From assembly GCA_015501605.1 (NCBI GenBank), contig JADNRZ010000006.1:1054001-1118000 (forward strand): a stretch of DNA of 64,000 nt. The letters are read 5' to 3'. This document shows positions 22,500-35,064 of this stretch, piece after piece. Source of the stretch: Panaeolus papilionaceus (taxonomy: Eukaryota > Basidiomycota > Agaricomycetes > Agaricales). Below the pieces are notes generated by a model. The model did not search any database. It was given only the letters and a program-made list of their open reading frames with translations, and was not told the origin of the DNA. Made by a program: the position numbers and the translations under genes. The stretch's first letter is position 1; each line of letters starts with the position of its first letter.

Positions 22500-25400
22500 C
22501 ACCAAACTGTCGACAGACTGAATATTATAAGGACCGGCGACGCGTTATTTCCCTCACATACGAAGAGGATGGGCTTGGCTCCTCCCATGACCGAGACTCA
22601 GCTGAAGAATAAGAGATGTTTATCAGGTTGAAACCCGACTTGTAACAGTATACATAGAAAGAGAAAGCGAAAGATTATTGGACATTTTATGCAATATTGA
22701 GTTGTCCGTGGCCCTCTTGCCTTGTGGATCAGTGAACAAAATCCCAGAGTTGGTTGATAGTCAATGGCGAGGGACATCAACAAGACCCCTGACGCGCTCA
22801 ACCAATGACGAACACCAAACAACCGTCAATACCATCACTATTATTCAATTTTGAATCAACTTTAAATAGCGCTCATTCTTTGACCAGGGCCTACGAAACC
22901 TTGTAATTTGAGGTGATTACTTACAGGGAGAAAAAAGTCTGTATTATTATGGGGGTATGCATTTATTCTCTCAGAATTCATTCAAGTTATCTCTCATACA
23001 TACCGTACGACAAATCATGGCGTGATCCAAGATATGTATGGGTTGTCCGAGAAGCCTGGGGAAAAGGGATGAAGATCTCCGACGCAGACAAAAATAATGC
23101 ACCATGTCTGAGTGTTAATAAAAAAGGCGAGCCTAGTCCAGAGAAGTCAGCAAACCATGTCCGCTCCTTGTATGGTTCTCTAGGTCATATTCAACCGCCT
23201 CTTGTGTACTTAACCTGAGTTTCCTTTCTCCTCGGTCTTGGTGCCAAACTCAGGCAGATGAGCTGGCAGGGGTATAAGTCCATTTTTGTTGTTCTCGAAG
23301 CTCACTTTGACGGCGCGTTGACCATTCAATGCAAGGACGCGAGGTATATATTTATCGAACTACCTGACTCTATTTATAGCAGAATCACCTCACGATGAAC
23401 GTTTTCGATGTCATCTCATGACGAGCGACACTCGTTTTCGTGGGTCTGTATGCCTTCGGGTCCGCATGCATCTTGTCTGAAGATAATTCTGTAACACGGT
23501 TTCTGCCGCTCTCATTCAATGGGAGGACAACCTTCTCACATGTACCGTCATCAAGGGTGCGTGAACTCAAGACTGCTTCCCATATTTTTTCAGCGCGAAG
23601 CCAAACATCACAAACCACGGCCAAGCATAATTACTGGCGTTCGAGCCTCCCGCGACATACAGAGTACAATGATCAAGCACGTTTTTCGCCGTATTTACAT
23701 CATCTGATACCTCTGGCCCTTGCGCCGCGTTGGTGTTTGTTTCAGTCTGTACGTTTAACGTATTTCTCTCACTGTCAAATCTCAATGGCGGGTGTAATTC
23801 ATCCTTGTGAGCTGGCTCGTAGATTTATTACAACCATGTCCCATAATGACCCCCTTGCACATTGACAGGTCAGGTTTGGATAAGTCAGGTGTGATTCTAG
23901 CGGATAAGATCAAGGACCAACCTAAACTCTATGTAGTTTGTAGTGATTCGCTGTTGACCTTTTAAAGTTCAAGCTAGTGTTGGCTGGTCATCCATCTTTT
24001 CTCTGTCTTATTCTAGACACAGATTAGCCTTGCAGAATATATGGTTAAGACATGACAAGGCCGCGGATCACGGTATTTACAGACATCGAAGCTCAATTGG
24101 AGAGGCGAGCAACATGCACAAGGAAACGAAAAACGTGGACACTCTGGGATGAGTAAAATATTTGGCTATTCTGGATTTATATAACAACTCAATAACAGCT
24201 ATAATTTGCTCTCGGATAAATAGGAAGCTATTATCGTTAATAATAGCCACGGAGCAGCTGCTTCGAGCGTACTCTCCTCACATTTCTTTGTTTTACGAAA
24301 TAACTGATGATAAGTAAAATCGAAGAGCTATAATATTAGCTCAACTAGAAATAGTCGTACTTAAGATGGCTAATCTCTGTCAACGGGCTGATTCATCTGG
24401 GGCATTGCAAGTCCAGTAGCAAGTTGCCGAGTCCGCATTGCTTTTTGACATGGGCACCATTGTGACTGATCGGACGAATATAGGGAAAGTTAGCGAATTA
24501 GGCCTTTATAGCAGGTTAAAGAGGTTAACTTACTCAATCGTGGTCCAGGTGTGTGATATGTGAGTGTTGGCTCGCATAGACAACGTTTCGAGGGACGAAC
24601 AGGCTACTCGGCCTTAGTATAAGGGTGCCGGTAAGAGGGGTTCCTAAGTTGACCTTGGTTAGTTCGATCCTGAACTGGCTTGAAGAGATTAATGTGGCAA
24701 ATAAAAAATGAAGCAGCCGCAAGCAAAGACAAGTCCACGAGGATTACGACTCTTGACGCACCGAAACCTGGCCGGGAAGCTTGAGATCAGAAGCGTTGAT
24801 CAATTTGAAACACTCCAGACAACGATGAGCCATATCTATGACCGGTGTGACCTCTCAGTACCGTCTTCTCATTATGTTATGAACGTGGTGGCTTGGCGGG
24901 TGAGAAACGAATTCCATATGTGAGCGATTTAATGAACGTTATAAATACACATACTATCGCCCAAGCCACGAGTGTGCCCTGCGCAGTCAAACTGCATATC
25001 AACGATACCTCTCTCGCACTTTTGTCATTACCTGAGCCTGACGTCTGGCAGTACAATGAGCGGTTACGAAATAACGCAGACGTAGCTCTGGATGGTCGAC
25101 GGAGATATAGATAGTTCGAAATGGCCTCCTGGATGGGTCTGGGAAGTTGTGTCGTAAACGGATGCCGGTAGCATTGCAAGGGATATAGAAGCATCAATCC
25201 CAATGGTCAGGGAAGAAGCGTGAAGGTCGAATGTGATTCGGAATAAGATTGAGATTACAAGCAGACCTGACGGCGACATGCACAAGGGCTTCGAGCCACG
25301 CGAATCGTCGATTAAACAGGGATTTTGACTATTGCTGGTAAGAGGGGACTGCATGCCTCCTGGTACGCTCTTCTATACGTTCTGTTCCTTCGAATGCTTT

Positions 25401-28400
25401 GCTGGGGAAAAGGCGTTCAAGTCAAGTGAAGAAAGGCTGAGCACCTCGTTATATACTTTGCAAAAGACTGTGGCCAGACCGAAAAAAAAACCCCATAAGC
25501 GTCGATAATTCCAGAACAAAGGAAGAGATTAGACTCTCAAGTCAATTAAGTACATTATGGAGCTGCGCTGGATTGACAGGACGAGTGAAACGACACAGAT
25601 GATCAAGGTACAACAGAGGTACCATCACCTCAGAACCCGTACAGCAGCTGAATCGGGATCGTGCAGAGGGTTTAAATCAGGGAAAGGGACTGGCGATGCT
25701 ATTGAAACATGATCGAAACGGTGTAGCTAAACTTCAGAAGGGGCATCACAGAAATTTTTGGATCTATTAATGTCGACATTGACCATGCCAAGCAAGCCGC
25801 AGGGGACTGGTCTTGTTGGCAAAGTTTAGCAAGGTACTAGGGCATGCGTATGGCAATCGGAACTCGCCTGTAAGCTTTGACACTGACATTTGACAAGAGC
25901 GCAATCGATCATCAAAACGATATGATTGCTATTCGAAGGCATGAGGCTGGTGCTGGACATGCGTTTCAGTCTTCACACCACAATTTCTAAAGAGAAGTTT
26001 GGCAAGTTTCCCGGAACGACCGGCTTCGAAGGGTTGTGAACAAAGGGTATTTTGCAATATATCCCGAGGGTTATACCGTTGTGAGCTCGCCAACCAACTC
26101 GAAGCACCGCATGTCCAGGGATTCGCCAATTGATGCTCGTGGAGGACTTAGAGGGGTTCGCGTTGAAAAAGATTCCCAGTCCCACAGCTTAACCTGCTGT
26201 CAATGCAACTTGTCGTCGAGCACGCGGGAAATAATCCATGAGCTGTATGACATCTCGACGCATAGAATGAAAGTAAAAGCCTAATTGTCTCGAGAAGCTG
26301 CGACTGAGATTGAAGCAGGGGCTAGACATGGCGAGAGAACAACGGGGCGTTCGAATCAACGTGGGGAAATTGACAAGATAACTTGATAGCTTCGTCTGTA
26401 CACATGGTAGTCGCCACCTGCAATTCCCAAAGACGAGACTCGGGTTATGAACTCCAGGCCATGAGCCTAGCAGAAAATTTAACAGTAGAAAATCTTAACC
26501 TAATGAAATAATCTGGGTAGTAATTGAAACGAACGGTAGGTCTTGAAAAGTCAGCATACTAAACGTACAAGTGCTTGACTTGCCTCATTAGAAATGGTAC
26601 AGGCCCCCTTCAACCCTCTTACTAACTCCAAATGTGCTGAGTTACAACCATAGCTCCAATTTGAATGTGCTTGATTGATAACCGGAAATCGAGTTGATAT
26701 CCAGTTTAAATCCCGGCTCAATTAATGAACGCGAACAGTTCTACTTTGAAGCTCCGAGGAGATGCACATCACTCAGCTGGCCAGCACCCGGCGCAATAAA
26801 GATACTCTTATACACTTTTAGTGTGTCCGTCTGAGTAGGAGATCGATAACCACTGCTAGTAGCGCTATTTCCAAATATAAATGTATTCGAATAGTGGTGT
26901 TGACTGGCATAACAACCTTTGGTGCAATCGCGATATCGAAAACGGGCGAGAGTGCAGTCCAAGTTGTAAATTATGCCAGCAGCCGTTGACGCGCCCTTCA
27001 TCCGTTTCCCGCATTCTCTGGATCCATATCCCTTCAACTCATCTACCGTACCTGAGTCTAGTGATCCCTGCCACAACATAATCGGAACGCAGTCCAAGGA
27101 GCTCGAGAATCGACTCTGAGATCACAGATTTCTACTCAGCATGGCCTCCACAGCTCAAGGTTTCCTGCATCTACATGCTGCGAATGATTAATATACGCCC
27201 TGCCACGTCAGCTATATGAAAGAACTGATCGACATCAATCATATCGCGCTGGGTTGGAAAAGTGAGAGCGAGAGATTCGACTGCCGACAGCCTGGGCGTG
27301 TTCGAAGGATCACATCAAGACCTTCAAAGCCCGCGATGCGAGTGCGACGGTTGGGTAAGCAGGAGCCTTTGGCTCGCGGTGCCGAACGATGTGGTAGGAT
27401 TTCGTAAGCATGGGGTGGAATGTAAAGCCACGAGCGCCTACGGGCATGGGACAAGCAACAATGGGGATGGAGTGTATGTCCTAGAGTACCTCTGTGTTGG
27501 ACTATCTTCTCGAGCTATCACTTAATGGGCAACCAAATGCGGGCATCATATCGCCTACCGAACGCGTCGGAACTGAAGCTACCGCGTCCATTTTGAAGCT
27601 GATCTCGAAAAAGGATCAGCGACGCTTGAATTTCAAATTTTCAAAAGCAATACCAAGGGCTCGTTCTACGGAGCTATATTTATACCCCTCGAACGTTCCC
27701 TGATCTAACCACGCTACATCTGCCTTACAAATAAGTAAACAACAAAGTGCAAAGTCGAAAGTACGGAGACCCTCGATCTCACGTAACGTGTCATGGCCTG
27801 CCTAAGCATCCAATGTTCGTTCGCTCGCTTGTTCATTCATGGCTCATGAGACCATGATTATGTTCACGCTCAGCTATCCTACCCATCACGACATACGTAC
27901 CTACACACCCCCTACACACCAAAGTGCACCTCACGATCACATTCAGGCCCATATTCGCCCCGTGCAGGCTTTCCAGCATTCATGAAAAATCCATAAAAGA
28001 CAGGATTTTCCACCCAAGGCGAACATGACTTGTCGTTTAGCGAGCCTCGAGGCAGACATCAAGGACGCGTGGGGTCGGCATCGTGGTGGCTTTGGGCTGA
28101 TGATGGATGAGATAAGACTTGTCACCTACTTTTCGATCGAGTGATGGGTGGTGGCCTGACCTGGCCGGTTGACCTCGCGTCGTGATTGGGATAAGGAAGT
28201 AAGTCTTCGAATTCATTCACACTTTTTTTCGTGTTGAGGTGGATGGTATAGGCTAGTGTATAGAGCCCGGGTGGGTAAGCGCAGCATGACAACACGAAGC
28301 CAGGTCTGGAGATGAGCTACAGATGCGGTGAAGAGAAGAAGAGGCGAATGCATTACACGAATCGTTATATGAACACTGGCAGTCCATTACGGTACGGTGC

Positions 28401-31400
28401 GTATGTCGTTTATGAATAGATGGACGGATACTATCAATCAATATTACAATGACTGACGTGCTGAGCTGAGGACGAGATTAATTAAATTGTGTATGTGCAT
28501 ACTGTATGTGGATATTATTCGTGCTCTACCAGTGCCATGCTATCGTATCATTTGCATATCGGACGACGTGGGGACAACCACCACCTTGAAGTTGTTCGAA
28601 CTTCGTGCAACCCTCCTCCATAAACTCGGAGGTAAGCTCCCGAATCCGAGCTGTTGTGCCTTTTGGGGGCGAACAATGAATGACACGAACGAATTAAACG
28701 GTCGATGTCTCCGCAATCCCCAGCTGCGTCAGTCATCGTCAACGCACATATCATATCACTGGGATGATATATGTATGACCCCATCACAAAATTTAAAAAT
28801 TTAAAACGAAAGGCTATGTATACAACAAGCACAGTCCTTCGCAAACTAGTACTTCTTTACTGGAGTGGTGATATTAATTTAGGTATTCCAGCCAATTTCG
28901 ATGCTCCACAAATCCCTTTCAAGTATCTTTGACATCGTTCGTGAATCGTGATACTCTACCTATCGTCTTTAGGCACCCCCACGGGATCATAGACAGATAG
29001 TAAGTAAGCATCATGGGTTCAACCTCGGGATGCATTGCGACACAAATGACATCGGAAGCTCTCGATCCCAACCCAGATGTCAACAGTGTAATGTTCACAT
29101 CTACCATAGGCCACCAAAACTCCCAAACCGCGAAAACAGATGCTCAATTCCTTTTGATATGGGGCTCAATGACAAAGCTCGATCGAAAGGGCGATAATCA
29201 TTGACATTCGCATTCTTGCATTATCGCCAGCTTAGGCCCATCTTCCGGTAAATCTCCCTTAAAATCAGCTCATTAAGATGCCCAGGACTTCCTCTGAGCC
29301 GTATCTGACGATTAGGCGGGGTCATATAGTACTTCCTGCAATCGAGACTATCGAACTGTGAAATGCCCCCGTTAACGTTCAGATATCGATTCAAGCTCAG
29401 CCCAAGGTCTAAGGATAGCAAGCTCAACAACGAACCGACCAGCACATTTATTATTACCAAAAGACTCTCGGGAGAAGATTCCCACTTGACCATAAACATC
29501 CGACTCCGAAACTCACCTGTCGAATCGAAATTCTGGGGTACTGGAGCCCCTATCCGAGTTCCGGATTCAAGTAAGTGCCCCGCACGCAAGTGTCTAATTC
29601 AAACTTATCCATCCATTCAATCAGAGTATTCAGTTGATGATGGCTTTCATGGAATAGAATGTAACGTCTGGCCGTCTGCCGAGTCGGGGACTAAGATAGA
29701 TGATATGCAGATGTAGATAGATTCCATCCGCTTCCAGCTTCCAGTACCGCTTCCGCTTCATTAGTCAAATCCGCTTTCAGGCTTCAAGTTGTGCTTACGA
29801 GCGCCATGTACGAACTACTATGAAGTGAAATTCGTCTCATCTTTCAAGCTATTTCTCCCGCTAGCAAACACTGGTACCGCCCAGAAAATTCCAATTCATC
29901 CAGTCAAAGCGAGTCATCTTATACATAGCAGACAATTGCAGCCCATATCTATATCCGCCTACATAGCATACCAGCGGAACAAAAGTAGCAGTACAGCATC
30001 CGACGTCATACCTCCCGCTCACGCACAGCTACAACACTGGCATGGCCGTCGGGCCGACGACGCAACGCAATGCAACGCCTCAAGCTCAAGCTCCGTGGAT
30101 TGCTGAGGTCAGCCCTCAAGTTTCAAGCTAAGTCGCAGCTACTTACCTACATATGTAATCGCGGCGGGTGTCGGTACTCGGGCGACCATTGCGCCAACTC
30201 GTCCGAGTCCGAGTCTATGCCTATCAAATCCCTGTCCGTGCCCGGGTCAAGCTCCGAATCCTATACACACACTCGCAGGTTCGTCGCAGGATCCGTTTGG
30301 GATCCGCACTTACCTACCGCTTGCTTATCTTCCATACTTTTCCCGAATGCCGAATGCCTACCAGAACATGCCAGAGCGAGTGAGTGTCGGAGTGAGCCAT
30401 GGGTCTGGTGCAATGACAACCGTAATATGTGGCAGTCGCGAATCCATCTTAGTACGCCTCATGAGTCCCTCCTCCAAGTGAAAAATAAGTCTTGTTATAT
30501 ATGATGGTAATAATACACAACAGTGTTCTAACATCCTAACGATACAATATCCGAGAATAATAATACTAATATTTGATTTAAATTACTTAAATGCCAATGC
30601 TAATAGTGGTTGTAATAGTAAATGAAACGGCGTGTGTGTGCCAATACATAAATGTGTAATATGCTGTACTGTGTATTGGGTGTGGAGTACTGAGCTCCGT
30701 CATACAGAGAGGTACAGTACGTATCAAGATGCAAATGAGATGTATAAACTATGTAACTAACTATGAGATGGAGGTGATGCCAAAACAACAACAACAAAAC
30801 AGAACCAGTTATGAGATGCGATGCAAGTAAATGCGATGTATGCATAAAATATAAAAACGTATGCAGAGGTGGACCCGGACCAATAAACTATAGAGTGAGA
30901 GGGTAGTAATAATTAAAAAGTACGCGAGCGTGCGAGGCCCAAAGAGAACAAGTCAAGCCGTCGAAAGGGCAGGGAGAAAGGGGAGGTGGGGAAAGGGTAA
31001 CAATTTAGCGGGTATGTATATAGTAAGTAGTAGTGTAAAAGTGACAAAGTATAATAAAACAAAGAGCATGAAGACGCAAAAGTGGGAATATAACGATACT
31101 ACCAAACCAGAAAGAAAAGAGACGAAATGCGGGTAATCATGATCATGAGGGTGGTAGAGGCGATGGTAAGGTGAGGAGAGTGAAAGAATGGAGAGTCAAA
31201 TTTGAGGAATGGGGGAGTGGGTTGTCCATAAATTATCGGTCCTCGAGGATGATCGCAGAGTGGAGGGAACAAACCGGGTGGTAGTGGAGCCCTCAGAATG
31301 CGCATAATTACGAAGATGAGAGTCCGAAGAATAGACATAATGATAGAGAAATTGTCCTATCGATCGACCCAGCGGGCATGCAGAGCACCGGGACAAGAGA

Positions 31401-31820
31401 GCAATCCATCCATATGAAGCCTAAGCCTGTTTGACACAGGGTACGTGCATGCTGTATGACTAGTCATAGAATATGTGGGTGTTGGCTGTGCGATGTGCAC
31501 CCTGTCCCTCCCGATCTGTATCTGTTGGTGTGCATAGAGTAACTAGCAGAGAAGGCTAATGAAAAAAAATATAGTCCAGTCTCCGACTCCCCGAAAAATA
31601 AAAGTGAAAAACAAAATGACCCTTCCATTCGATCCTACTGAACCTGGAGCGCATATATCCAAGTCCTAAACAATTTTTGACCCCCAGATATTGAATTCCC
31701 TCCCGTCGGATGGAAAACAGAGCCTGCGAGTCGGATATGTTTTTTAAAAGAGTAGCGTTGTGGGCATGGCTGGGTATGTGATTGATCGTGGAATATCCTT
31801 GAATCTACCCACAGGCCAGA
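22500..31820. other. 9.3-kb gene-poor tract
   Basis: No gene can be supported. Reading frames reach at most ~145 codons and are not longer than chance. Patches that look faintly coding are: minus strand 24534-25354, with hydrophobic stretches such as TLVAWAIVCVFITF; minus strand 23567-23785; and plus strand 29013-29204 and 29363-29570, the latter ending at a GTAAGT donor near 29572. None matches a family I know. The 29.7-30.3 kb stretch is rich in short direct repeats (CCGCTTCC, CAAGCTC, TCCGAG). No terminal inverted repeats, reverse transcriptase or transposase motifs were recognised. Confidence 0.5.
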
Positions 31821-33264
31821 TCAAAGCCACTCGTCCGCTAAAGGGGGTATGACATCGGGGCGCGTCGGTGTCGTTGTTGGTGTCGATTTGCCACGATCGC
31901 AATCGGTTTCTCGAGGCATGGTATTGCTGAACAGCTGCGACGGAAAGACAAAAAGAACGAGTCAAGCGACATAGGGTGGGTAGCAAGACGCGGTGTGTGG
32001 GGGGATGGGCACGCGGAAAGCTTACATCCACCTCCCTGAAGCAGAATCCATTACGGTAATCATGGATGATCTCCTTGGAACCACGATTTTTAACATGACA
32101 CCGTCGAACTCTGCTCTTACGTGGATGAGGTCGGCGTCGTACCCAAAGGAGATGCGGCGTTCGAAATGACCTGGAGTAAATTAGTGAGTATGATGTATTG
32201 AGTGTGGAGGAGAAGCGGATAGCAGATAAGATGTTGAATGAATGGGAAGGAATGCATGCAGTACGTAAGAGCACGCATGTATGAAACCAGAACGAGTTTC
32301 ACGGACGGTTCTTGGGGAATAAAATAATAATAATTGAGAGGATTTTTTACTCACCACCTACTGAATCCCATCTATCCGCAACAACATGTAAGATTCGTCT
32401 TCTCTTTGTGGCAAGCATGATTCCTTCCCTACTGAACCCGGGCAATCTCACATGCAGCCGATACTCCGAGGGAGTTGTCTCCACCTGTATCCAGCTGTCT
32501 GGCGGTGGGGGTGCGCGGCTAAGAAATGGAGCGTAAGGGGGTAGCATGTGTGATGAAAATGAGGATGATGAATTTGGTTGTTGAGAGGCATCGTCTGTTG
32601 GTAGAGGGTCGGCTGGAAGAATGACTGGTGGCTCCGGTGGAGGATAAGAGGAGCTTGATGGCGAGTAAGAGGCAGAAAAAGCAGCTGTTGTTGGGTAACG
32701 ACGTGTAGCTGCACCTGTTTCTGAACGTTGTGGGGAAGAGTGTGGAGAAGATGTTGGGGGTGGTGATTGTGAAGGCTTTGTGAGTGGGGGTGATGATTCG
32801 CTCTCTACTGTCGTCGCTGATGAAGAGTTGTGTGAATTTGACGAGTCATCAGAGGAAGAGGAAGATGATGATGATGATGATGATGACGAAGACGAAGGAT
32901 GAGCTACAGGTGGACAGCGAATAGCCGATGTATCCTTGTTCGTTGAATCTGGTGATACTTTGGGTAGAGTGTGGAAAGGGATCTGTGATGGCAGAGGTAG
33001 ACTAGCACAAGAGTACCGGTCTGATGACTGGTAAGACTGAAAAGACATGGATTGAGTGTCTTGTAACGAGAAAGGTCTGTTTGAAGGGAGGATGGTCTCT
33101 TGTTCGTTGTTAGTGCTGTTGTCGTTGTTACTCTCCATTGAAGGAGTAGGAGGAGAAAGAGTTGTTGTTGGAAAAGGAAAGGTATTTGAGTCTGAGTGAA
33201 TCGTTGGTGAAGGTAATGGAATTTCTCTGGGAGAGCTGAAAGACGCAAATCGTTTTGAACGCAT
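31821..33264 (-). CDS. Small heat shock protein (HSP20/alpha-crystallin) with long Ser-rich N-terminus
   Basis: Three exons (33264-32355, 32170-32055, 31934-31821) give 379 residues in frame from ATG 33264. The first ~240 residues are low-complexity Ser/Pro, including a run of about 15 Ser encoded by a TCA/TCG tract. The alpha-crystallin domain follows: DSWIQVETTPSEYRLHVRLP, then FERRISFGYDADLIHVRAEF, then DGVMLKIVVPRR. This is the normal order, with the A-x-x-x-G-V-L-like signature near the end. Such proteins hold unfolded clients as ATP-independent chaperones. The last exon (ending RPDVIPPLADEWL) rests on a donor GTAATG; a read-through end a few codons later at 32022 is the alternative. I saw no good heat shock element in the first 250 upstream bases. 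The total is about twice the usual HSP20 length. Confidence 0.85.
32860..32905 (-). repeat. Ser-codon trinucleotide tract inside the HSP20 gene
   Basis: A run of GAT/GAA units on the plus strand (TCA/TCG/TCT on the coding strand) encodes the poly-Ser segment. Such tracts vary in length between strains. Confidence 0.7.
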
Positions 33265-33380
33265 AGTGGTTGTAGTGATGATGATTCAAGCAAGGAGAAG
33301 TCAAGGTCAAGAGAGTCAAGAAAACCGTTTCAATTAAAGAAATACACAAATCAACAACCACAAAAGATAATTGAACCATG

Positions 33381-33413
33381 ATGTCATTAAATTTAAACCA
33401 GTTCAAATGACAT
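33381..33413. repeat. imperfect inverted repeat upstream of the HSP20 gene
   Basis: ATGTCATT at 33381-33388 is matched by AATGACAT at 33406-33413 around an AT-rich loop that itself has partial pairing (TTTAAAC/GTTCAAA). It lies about 120-150 bases upstream of the HSP20 start. It could be a protein-binding dyad or chance in AT-rich DNA. Confidence 0.35.
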
Positions 33414-33558
33414 ACTAAAGAACCCCCCTCAAAAAATTATTTGTTTATTTTTTAATTTTTTAAGTAATTCACTTCCGTCGGTCCATGCCGCAGGGCTCCC
33501 GTCGATTCCAACCCTTCCTCATCCTGCAACGTGATAAACACCATCACAATCTCATTCA

Positions 33559-33714
33559 ATGAGCGCTTCTACTTCACAATTACAACCCTTTAATGACACA
33601 ACTCCCGCTAGCTCTCAAGATATACCCCGGGTTCCTCGTCGGACTACATCTTCAATGGGCGGCGCCGGTCTATCACAGCTACAACATCCTTCAATCATCC
33701 CTCGAGCCCCTTGA
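33559..33714 (+). CDS. candidate 51-residue protein
   Basis: An uninterrupted frame from ATG 33559 (context ATTCAATGAG) to TGA 33712-33714. The peptide starts MSASTSQLQPFNDTT and ends HPSIIPRAP; it is Ser/Pro/Gln-rich with an RVPRRTTSS patch. Codons favour C or T in third position, like the real genes here. It is divergent from the HSP20 gene 294 bases away. No family is recognised, and a chance frame is quite possible at this size. Confidence 0.3.
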   Translation: MSASTSQLQPFNDTTPASSQDIPRVPRRTTSSMGGAGLSQLQHPSIIPRAP

Positions 33715-34070
33715 TACACGACCATAGACAGTTGGCATATTTAATACCTCAAATCATCGACGACTGATCTCCTAATATGTACATATCTCACTTGTCTATA
33801 AATAATCATTTGTACCGGAATGAAAGGCACTAATGGCTCTGCATAACGACCACTCCAGTCAATCCTTATCATCCATTCCATTTACTCTATTCTACTCCTT
33901 TCATTCGGAGCAGGCACACCAAAGGTCCAAATTGCACGCTGGTCAGAGAGGTCCTTCAGAGCCTCGACCGTGGAGCATCACTGCATCAGAATGCATCACG
34001 ATGTCTACCTAAAAACAAAGGGATAGAATATCTACACTGCGACGAAGGCATACACGCGTGCACGCACGCG

Positions 34071-34274
34071 ATGCCTCTGATTCGTCAGTACATGGTCGAA
34101 TCCAATTCTGATTCCGAACCTGATTTCTCTTCACTGCTCACTCATCCAATCACTAGCGACGCATCCCCCCTCCGAATTCAACGTGACCTCCTACTTGAAC
34201 TTTCCAAGTCGCCACGCCATCATCCAATCCTTTCTACAGCGTTGGCGCCATTTGACTCGATCTTTAGATCCTAG
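34071..34274 (+). CDS. candidate 67-residue acidic protein
   Basis: ATG 34071 to TAG 34272-34274. The peptide has an acidic Ser-rich start (SNSDSEPDFSSLL), then a region with paired hydrophobic residues (RIQRDLLLELSK). No domain or signal is recognised. It lies 357 bases after the candidate at 33559 on the same strand, so the two might be exons of one gene, but I could not find a convincing join. Confidence 0.25.
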   Translation: MPLIRQYMVESNSDSEPDFSSLLTHPITSDASPLRIQRDLLLELSKSPRHHPILSTALAPFDSIFRS

Positions 34275-34526
34275 CATGTACATCCGAATCATACCCACAC
34301 ATGACAGACGCACTTCGACGACTGGATGTAATAGCCGTTACAGTAGCCGGTTCTTCTAAATGATCATGACGATGATGATTGGGAGGCCGTTGGGGGGATA
34401 AGATTGCTTGCTTGCTTGACGTCCGTGTATTAGGGGACGCGTTTTGTCCGGCGCTAGTGTGCAAATTGAATTGTGTTACGTTAATTCCAGGCTCTCTGAT
34501 TCATCCATGGATTTATCTTACCCATC

Positions 34527-35064
34527 ATGCTTACTTACTTACATGCCTGTCATATCCCCTCCCCGAACGTCAGTCACACTGTCAAACCAACCAATACGAA
34601 TATGCATCATCTACACACTGGCTCACCCGAACGATACCATACTATACACTCACGCCCATCTCGACTCGACTCGATTCTGCATCAATCACGACTTTCTTTC
34701 AAATTGTCGCCGTGGAAAGAAATCCTCGAAAGCGTCGTGATACCGGTAAAAAAACGTCGATCGTGTAATCCTGTGCCGTCCTATCCCAGTTTTTGTAAGC
34801 AGAACCGTGACTGAACCTTGAATACCGCCGTGCGAATATAACCAACCTTGTTTTACAGCTACTCCAGCGCCTTCAACGCACTCTGGTGTAGGAACACTGC
34901 ACGATCATCGGCAGGTCAAAAACCTCACCACACACCCCGCACTGGCATCTCAGCCTCCGAAGCTCTCGAACCACCGCTCTGATCCTCCGAGAAAGCTTCG
35001 AACAGTTGATACTTGGACATCGGGCTTTCGGGCGACGATATTAATACTCTATAGGGGCAAGTAA
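34527..35064 (+). CDS. candidate two-exon gene of unknown function
   Basis: A frame from ATG 34527 runs to a consensus donor GTAAGC after PVPSYPSF (near 34797). It resumes in phase after a strong acceptor TTGTTTTACAG (34848-34858), giving STPAPSTHSGVG and ending SGFRATILILYRGK with TAA at 35062-35064. The product would be about 160 residues, basic and His/Ser/Pro-rich, without membrane segment or known motif. The paired splice sites and continuous second exon are the only evidence. It could be part of a longer gene or spurious. Confidence 0.28.

Noticed and set aside
24534..25354. minus-strand hydrophobic segments suggesting a membrane protein
   Set aside because: No continuous spliced model, no start and no family resemblance; left as a note in the gene-poor tract.
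29221..29589. 122-codon minus-strand frame opposite plus-strand frames
   Set aside because: Either strand could be a shadow; neither has a recognisable motif, so no gene was called.
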